Positions 22,515 to 25,740 of a stretch of 25,740 nt of DNA are shown piece by piece. Position 1 is the stretch's first letter. Every line of letters starts with the position of its first letter. The notes under the pieces were generated by a model, which saw nothing but the letters and a program-made list of their open reading frames with translations, did not search any database and had not been told where the DNA came from. This DNA comes from UBA668 sp031413415. Lineage in GTDB: Bacteria > Actinomycetota > Acidimicrobiia > Acidimicrobiales > Ilumatobacteraceae. Where the stretch lies: contig JANOET010000265.1 of the NCBI GenBank assembly GCA_031413415.1, forward strand, positions 1-25,740. Reading direction: 5' to 3'. A program made the position numbers and the translations under genes.

Positions 22515-23293
22515 TGCGCCAGCTCGTCGTCACCGTGCCTGCCGACGAGGCCGAGCTGGCGTCGGACATGTTGTGGGGGCTCGGCGTGGTTGCCGTCGAA
22601 GAGCGCTCGGTGGGCGACGTCATCGAGCTGTGGACGTCGCTCGGCGATGACGTCGACTCCGTCGAGTTGCCATGGCCGTCGCGGTTCGTCGAGGTCGACG
22701 CGGCCGTGGCCGACACGTGGCGCGATTTCGCAACGCCCATCCACGTCGATGTCGACCTGGTCGTGCAGCCCGCGTGGGTCCACTTCGACCCGACACCCGG
22801 TACCACGGTCCTCGTCATCGAACCAGGCTCCACCTTCGGCATGGGCGACCACCCGACCACGCGGCTGACGCTGCTCGCTGCTCGTCGGTGTGTGCGACCG
22901 GGCACACGCGTGCTCGACGTCGGGTGCGGTTCGGGCGTGCTGGCCATCGGGGCGATGCGGTTCGGGGCGTCGTCCGCGGTCGGCATCGACATCGCCCCCG
23001 CTGCGGTCCCGACCACCGAGCTGAACGCTGCGGCGAACGGCGTCCACGTCCAGGTGAGCACGACACCGCTGGAGGACATCGACGACGAATTCGATCTGGT
23101 GTTGGCCAACATCCTCGCCCCGGCGCTCGTCGCGCTCGCTCCCCACCTTCGTCGGGTGTTGGCGCCTGGCGCGACGTTGATCGTCAGCGGCATCCTCGCC
23201 GACGCGCACGACCACGTGCTCGATGCGCTGCGTCCGCTGCACGTCGTCGAGACCGATGCCCTCGACGGCTGGGCAGCCGTGACCCTCCGCTGA
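22514..23293 (+). CDS. prmA: Ribosomal protein L11 methyltransferase PrmA
   Basis: PrmA methylates amino groups of ribosomal protein L11. The 259-residue chain has an N-terminal substrate-binding domain (about 1-95) and a class I SAM-dependent domain. The family signature FGMGDHPTTRL is near residue 113, followed by the SAM motif I VLDVGCGSGVLAIGAM, GIDIAPAAVPTTELNA and the motif IV block LVLANILAPALVALAP. The HPTT and NIL motifs are specific to PrmA, though the N-terminal domain is shorter than in Escherichia coli. It is translationally coupled to the gamma-CA-like gene through a TGATG overlap. It converges with the ribokinase gene 37 nt away. Confidence 0.9.
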   Translation: MRQLVVTVPADEAELASDMLWGLGVVAVEERSVGDVIELWTSLGDDVDSVELPWPSRFVEVDAAVADTWRDFATPIHVDVDLVVQPAWVHFDPTPGTTVLVIEPGSTFGMGDHPTTRLTLLAARRCVRPGTRVLDVGCGSGVLAIGAMRFGASSAVGIDIAPAAVPTTELNAAANGVHVQVSTTPLEDIDDEFDLVLANILAPALVALAPHLRRVLAPGATLIVSGILADAHDHVLDALRPLHVVETDALDGWAAVTLR

Positions 23294-23330
23294 ACCCAGG
23301 CTCACCCGAGATTTTCCGGCAGCCGAGTCG

Positions 23331-24233
23331 CTACCCGAGGTGACCCGGCAACCCCGGTACTGCCGGATTGCCTCGATCGGCGACCAGACGATCGATCGCG
23401 CTGCGCCACGGCATCGACGGGACTGCACCGGGAACCGTGGTGCTCAACGCGGCCGCCGCCGCGGCGAAGCGCATCGCCGTGGGAAGGTCGTCGCCAGCGG
23501 CCAGGCGAGCACACAGGGCGCCGGAGAAGCAGTCGCCGGCACCGGTGGTGTCGACCGGTGAGACCACGAATGGATCGACGTGCGTCACCCCGTCGGCGGT
23601 GTGCAGATCGGCGCCGTCCGCGCCGAGCGTGACGATGACCGCTGTCGCACCGAGCGAGCGCAGGCGCTCGACCCCACCCAGCAGTTCCACCTCGTGTTGA
23701 TTCGGGGTGATCACGTCGCACAGCGCCAGCACCGAATCGGGGAGCGCCTTCGCGGGAGCTGGGTTCAGCACGGTCAGCGCTCCCGCCTGGCGCGCCACCG
23801 TGAACGCCCGCTCGATGGCCGCGATCGGCACCTCCAGCTGGGCCAGATACACGCGCGCGGACGGTACCGAGTCGGCGGCGACCGTGTCGTTCGCTCCGGC
23901 CACCACCACGATCGAGTTCTCTCCTTCGGCCGAGACGAAGATGAGTGCGCGGCCCGAGGGCTCGGACACCGCATGCACATGGGCGGTGTCGATGGCGTCG
24001 TCGTGCATCACACCCAGCAGCATCTCGCCGGCGCTGTCGTGACCCACGGCCCCGACGAACGACGTGCTCGCGCCGGACCGCGCGGCGGCCACGGCCTGGT
24101 TCAGGCCCTTGCCGCCCGGGTATTCGTCGTACGACGAGCCGGGTACGGTCTCGCCAGGACCGGGCAACCGCGCAACCGTCGCAACCAGGTCCAGGTTTGC
24201 GCTGCCGACGACGCACACGTCGAACCGAGGCAC
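23331..24233 (-). CDS. rbsK: Ribokinase-like PfkB family sugar kinase
   Basis: The 300-residue protein is a PfkB-family kinase most like ribokinase, which phosphorylates ribose to ribose 5-phosphate. It shows CVVGSANLDLVATV at the start, the substrate-binding GETVPGSSYDEYPGGKGLNQ (PfkB signature 1, Gly-Gly-Lys-Gly-x-Asn-Gln), VGAVGHDSAGEML, VLNPAPAKALPDS, ITPNQHEVELLGG and the second signature DTTGAGDCFSGALCARLA with the catalytic Asp in GAGD. No sugar transporter is nearby, so the substrate is inferred only from the match with ribokinase. The GTG at 24233 lies 3 nt after the stop of the crotonase remnant, so the genes lie in one minus-strand run. Confidence 0.85.
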   Translation of the reverse strand: MPRFDVCVVGSANLDLVATVARLPGPGETVPGSSYDEYPGGKGLNQAVAAARSGASTSFVGAVGHDSAGEMLLGVMHDDAIDTAHVHAVSEPSGRALIFVSAEGENSIVVVAGANDTVAADSVPSARVYLAQLEVPIAAIERAFTVARQAGALTVLNPAPAKALPDSVLALCDVITPNQHEVELLGGVERLRSLGATAVIVTLGADGADLHTADGVTHVDPFVVSPVDTTGAGDCFSGALCARLAAGDDLPTAMRFAAAAAALSTTVPGAVPSMPWRSAIDRLVADRGNPAVPGLPGHLG

Positions 24234-24236
24234 GGC

Positions 24237-24572
24237 TCAGGCTCCGTCGGAGAGGTCGGCAGGGCGGAACACGGGCGGACGCTTCGCCAGGAACGCAGCA
24301 ACTGGAACGAGCCCCATCGTGATGAAGAACATTCCGAACTTGGCGTTGGTGATGGCGATGATCTGGTCGGCCGGAAGGCACATCGTGGTGCCGATGCCGA
24401 CAGCGGCACCGTTCACGGCGCAGACGATGGGCTTGCTCTGACGAAGGAAGCTGACCCAGTCGAGCCCCTTGGGCATGCCACCCACGCCGCCGGCCGTGTC
24501 GTTGTCGGGCCGGTTCAGCGTGATGACGGTGACCGCTCCATGGTCGGCGACGGTGATCTGGGCGTAGTCCAC
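24237..24572 (-). pseudogene. Crotonase (enoyl-CoA hydratase) remnant with internal deletions
   Basis: The 111-residue open frame is far shorter than the usual 250-270 residues of crotonases but is recognisable in order. It has the family N-terminus AVTVITLNRPD (13-23), then jumps to GLDWVSFLRQSKPIVCAVNG, AAVGIGTTMCLPADQIIAI and NAKFGMFFITMGLVP (to 90), then jumps directly to the C-terminal AAFLAKRPPVF. The oxyanion-hole segment (F-S-A-G-x-D) and the large stretch with the second catalytic Glu and the trimerisation helices are missing, although the frame stays open. The cleanest reading is two in-frame deletions in an old gene. The GTG at 24572 begins 4 nt after the stop of the GNAT-like gene, so it is still transcribed in an operon. 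A functional mini-protein is unlikely. Confidence 0.65.
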
Positions 24573-24576
24573 GCCG

Positions 24577-25098
24577 TCACTCTGGCACGCTCCGCAGCAC
24601 CCACGTCGCAGCGGGAGTCTCGAACGACAACTCGTCGGAGAGACCCGAACGATCACATGCTGCGAGTTGGTCGGGGCAGTCGGTGTTCGTCTGCCACCAC
24701 CACCGACCACCCGACTCGAACGGGTCACCGTGCTCGTCGCGCGACGCCTGGATCAGTGTGTCCGCGGCGATGTCATGGGCCCAGCCGCGCACGATCGTGT
24801 CGCGGTGATGGCGGGGGTCGGCCGGCGGAACGATGTCGCGAGTCCGCAGCCCGTGTTCGAATCGGTGGACATAGATGCAGCCGACGATGTCGGCGCCGAG
24901 GATGACGCTGAAGGTCAGCGCGATCGCGTCGAGGTGCTCCTGGTCGTGACGGATCAGGTCGACCAGATTGTCGTCCACCGTGAAGTCGACGGTCGGCCAG
25001 TCCTGTGCGCTCCACGCCCGAAGTGCGTCGACGTCTCGCATCAGCGCCGCGTGGTCCTGTTCCACGAACGTGGGCGTCAGTCGCTGGAAACGGATCAC
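24577..25098 (-). CDS. GNAT-like protein (degenerate acetyltransferase fold)
   Basis: The 173-residue protein resembles an actinobacterial GNAT-like family in DHAALMRDVDALRAWSAQDW, FTVDDNLVDLIRHDQEHLD and the strand FSVILGADIVGCIYVHRF. The usual acetyl-CoA loop (R/Q-x-x-G-x-G/A) is not evident after that strand; instead there is RDIVPPADPRHHRDTIVRGW, so catalytic ability is doubtful. The start is GTG at 25098, overlapping the stop of the phosphotransferase-like gene by 4 nt. Function is not known; a partnership with that neighbour is suggested by the overlap. Confidence 0.55.
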   Translation of the reverse strand: MIRFQRLTPTFVEQDHAALMRDVDALRAWSAQDWPTVDFTVDDNLVDLIRHDQEHLDAIALTFSVILGADIVGCIYVHRFEHGLRTRDIVPPADPRHHRDTIVRGWAHDIAADTLIQASRDEHGDPFESGGRWWWQTNTDCPDQLAACDRSGLSDELSFETPAATWVLRSVPE

Positions 25099-25740
25099 GG
25101 TGCGGTGGAGCGCAGCGGACTCGTGTCGAGACGGTCGAGCGCCGGCAGGTAGGTGCGCACGGCGTCGGCGCGGAACAACGTGCACAGGTCGGGTCGGAAG
25201 AAACGGGCACCTTCGCGCACGACGTAGTTGAGGATGAAGAAGCGGTACACCTCGGGGAGGAACATCACTTCCTCCTCACTCATCGGGAACACAGTGCGGT
25301 AGGCCTTCAGGAACTCGAGGAACGTCGGCTCGACCAGCGTGTGCGGGCCGTAGGTGAAGCGGGTGCGGTCGCCGGTCTTCGACGACACCCGAGACAGGAA
25401 GTAGAAGTCGAGCAGCCGTGGCTCGATGCGAAACCAGTCGTAGTCCCAGCGGCTGAAGAGTCGGAACGAGCCATCGGCAGCGATGTCGACGGAGAAGTTG
25501 CCAAGGTTCCAGTCGATGAGCACCGGAATCTTCGACCACTCGTCGTACCCGGTGGCGATCAGTTGCTCGAGGAAGTTGTGTGTGTGCTTCCACAGCACGC
25601 CGATGCTCTCGGGTGGCAGGTCGAAGTTGCGCGGAGCGAACGGACTCTCGAGCAGGTCGAGTCCTGCACCTCTTGGATTTATGACTGATGATTTTGGATT
25701 TGATTTTGAATTTTTGTTTATTGAAAAAACATCTGGCGCA
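25095..25740 (-). CDS. Phosphotransferase-like (APH/choline-kinase fold) protein, N-terminus not in window
   Basis: The minus-strand frame from the window end to 25095 encodes the C-terminal part of a protein with a kinase-like pattern: IPVLIDWNLGNFSVDI resembles the catalytic loop with Asp and Asn (D-x-x-x-x-N), and SRWDYDWFRIEPRLLDFYFL resembles the following metal-binding Asp and helix in aminoglycoside-phosphotransferase-like enzymes. The upstream portion PFAPRNFDLPPESIGV and LWKHTHNFLEQLIATGYDEW is helical and conserved-looking. The true coding sequence with confidence is about 25095-25670; beyond that the frame stays open through an AT-rich tail but encodes an unlikely Asn/Ser/Lys-rich stretch. 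Substrate is unknown. Its stop overlaps the start of the GNAT-like gene. Confidence 0.5.
   Translation of the reverse strand, partial: APDVFSINKNSKSNPKSSVINPRGAGLDLLESPFAPRNFDLPPESIGVLWKHTHNFLEQLIATGYDEWSKIPVLIDWNLGNFSVDIAADGSFRLFSRWDYDWFRIEPRLLDFYFLSRVSSKTGDRTRFTYGPHTLVEPTFLEFLKAYRTVFPMSEEEVMFLPEVYRFFILNYVVREGARFFRPDLCTLFRADAVRTYLPALDRLDTSPLRSTAP
25671..25740. other. Abrupt AT-rich, low-complexity tail
   Basis: From about 25671 to the end, composition changes from strongly GC-rich to roughly one quarter GC, with runs such as GATTTTGGATTTGATTTTGA and poly-A/T. It interrupts the phosphotransferase-like gene. The change within a few bases, inside a gene, suggests a contig-end or chimeric join rather than natural sequence, though a foreign insertion cannot be excluded. 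Confidence 0.7.

Noticed and set aside
24573..24728. Extension of the crotonase remnant upstream to 24728
   Set aside because: The added residues are Arg/Cys-rich and overlap the GNAT-like gene in another frame; similarity begins at the GTG at 24572.

Overview
The window is about 26 kb of high-GC chromosomal DNA, densely coding on both strands, with GTG starts, 1-4 nt stop/start overlaps and a complete Pup-proteasome gene set. Pup, Dop, PafA and 20S PrcB/PrcA together point to an actinobacterium. The family mix (large two-domain ThyX, HelY-type helicase, SCO6745-family protein, acidic DUF4193-like protein) suggests an Acidimicrobiia/Ilumatobacter-type lineage; that placement is inference from family resemblance, not a search result.

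Layout. 1-1301 (minus): a PAS-domain protein cut by the window edge and an SCO6745-family protein. 1388-6652 (plus): one tight transcription unit dop-pup-prcB-prcA-pxpA-pxpB-pxpC, in which the three 5-oxoprolinase subunits follow the proteasome genes with 9 nt or overlapping junctions. 6710-8068: pafA, the Pup ligase, with its own promoter. 8107-8697: signal peptidase I. 8717-9451 (minus): glycerophosphodiester phosphodiesterase. 9544-14179: tatB-tatC-helY and a protein resembling the C-terminal part of diacylglycerol kinases. 14213-16464: an MDR oxidoreductase and an M20 amidohydrolase. 16512-18113: a duplicated, fused ThyX-type protein. 18286-19232: a very acidic Cys4 protein and a GNAT. 19252-21914 (minus): a crotonase and a 609-residue protein of unknown function with RG-rich and PVEAE-repeat segments. 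21996-23293: a gamma-carbonic-anhydrase-like protein and PrmA. 23331-25740 (minus): a ribokinase-like kinase, a crotonase remnant, a GNAT-like protein and a phosphotransferase-like protein that runs into an abrupt AT-rich tail at the window end.

How the genes work together. Dop deamidates the C-terminal Gln of Pup, PafA ligates Pup to lysines of substrates, and PrcBA degrades them; the ring ATPase (Mpa/ARC) is not in the window. PxpABC would return 5-oxoproline, formed for example from N-terminal Gln of peptides, to glutamate, so the operon may join protein destruction to recovery of one of its dead-end products (inference). The order dop-pup-prcBA ... pafA ... tat-helY matches the mycobacterial mpa-dop-pup-prcBA ... 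pafABC-tatAC-helY neighbourhood, but mpa and pafBC are missing here.

Nine genes have a TAnnnT hexamer ending 6-9 nt before the start codon, which predicts leaderless mRNAs as a main mode of expression. No rRNA, tRNA, CRISPR array, transposase or integrase was seen. No wholly new system is evident. The points most worth following are the proteasome-5-oxoprolinase operon, the two-domain ThyX with its signature split between halves, and a conserved GLNFGSANP peptide used twice in TatB.
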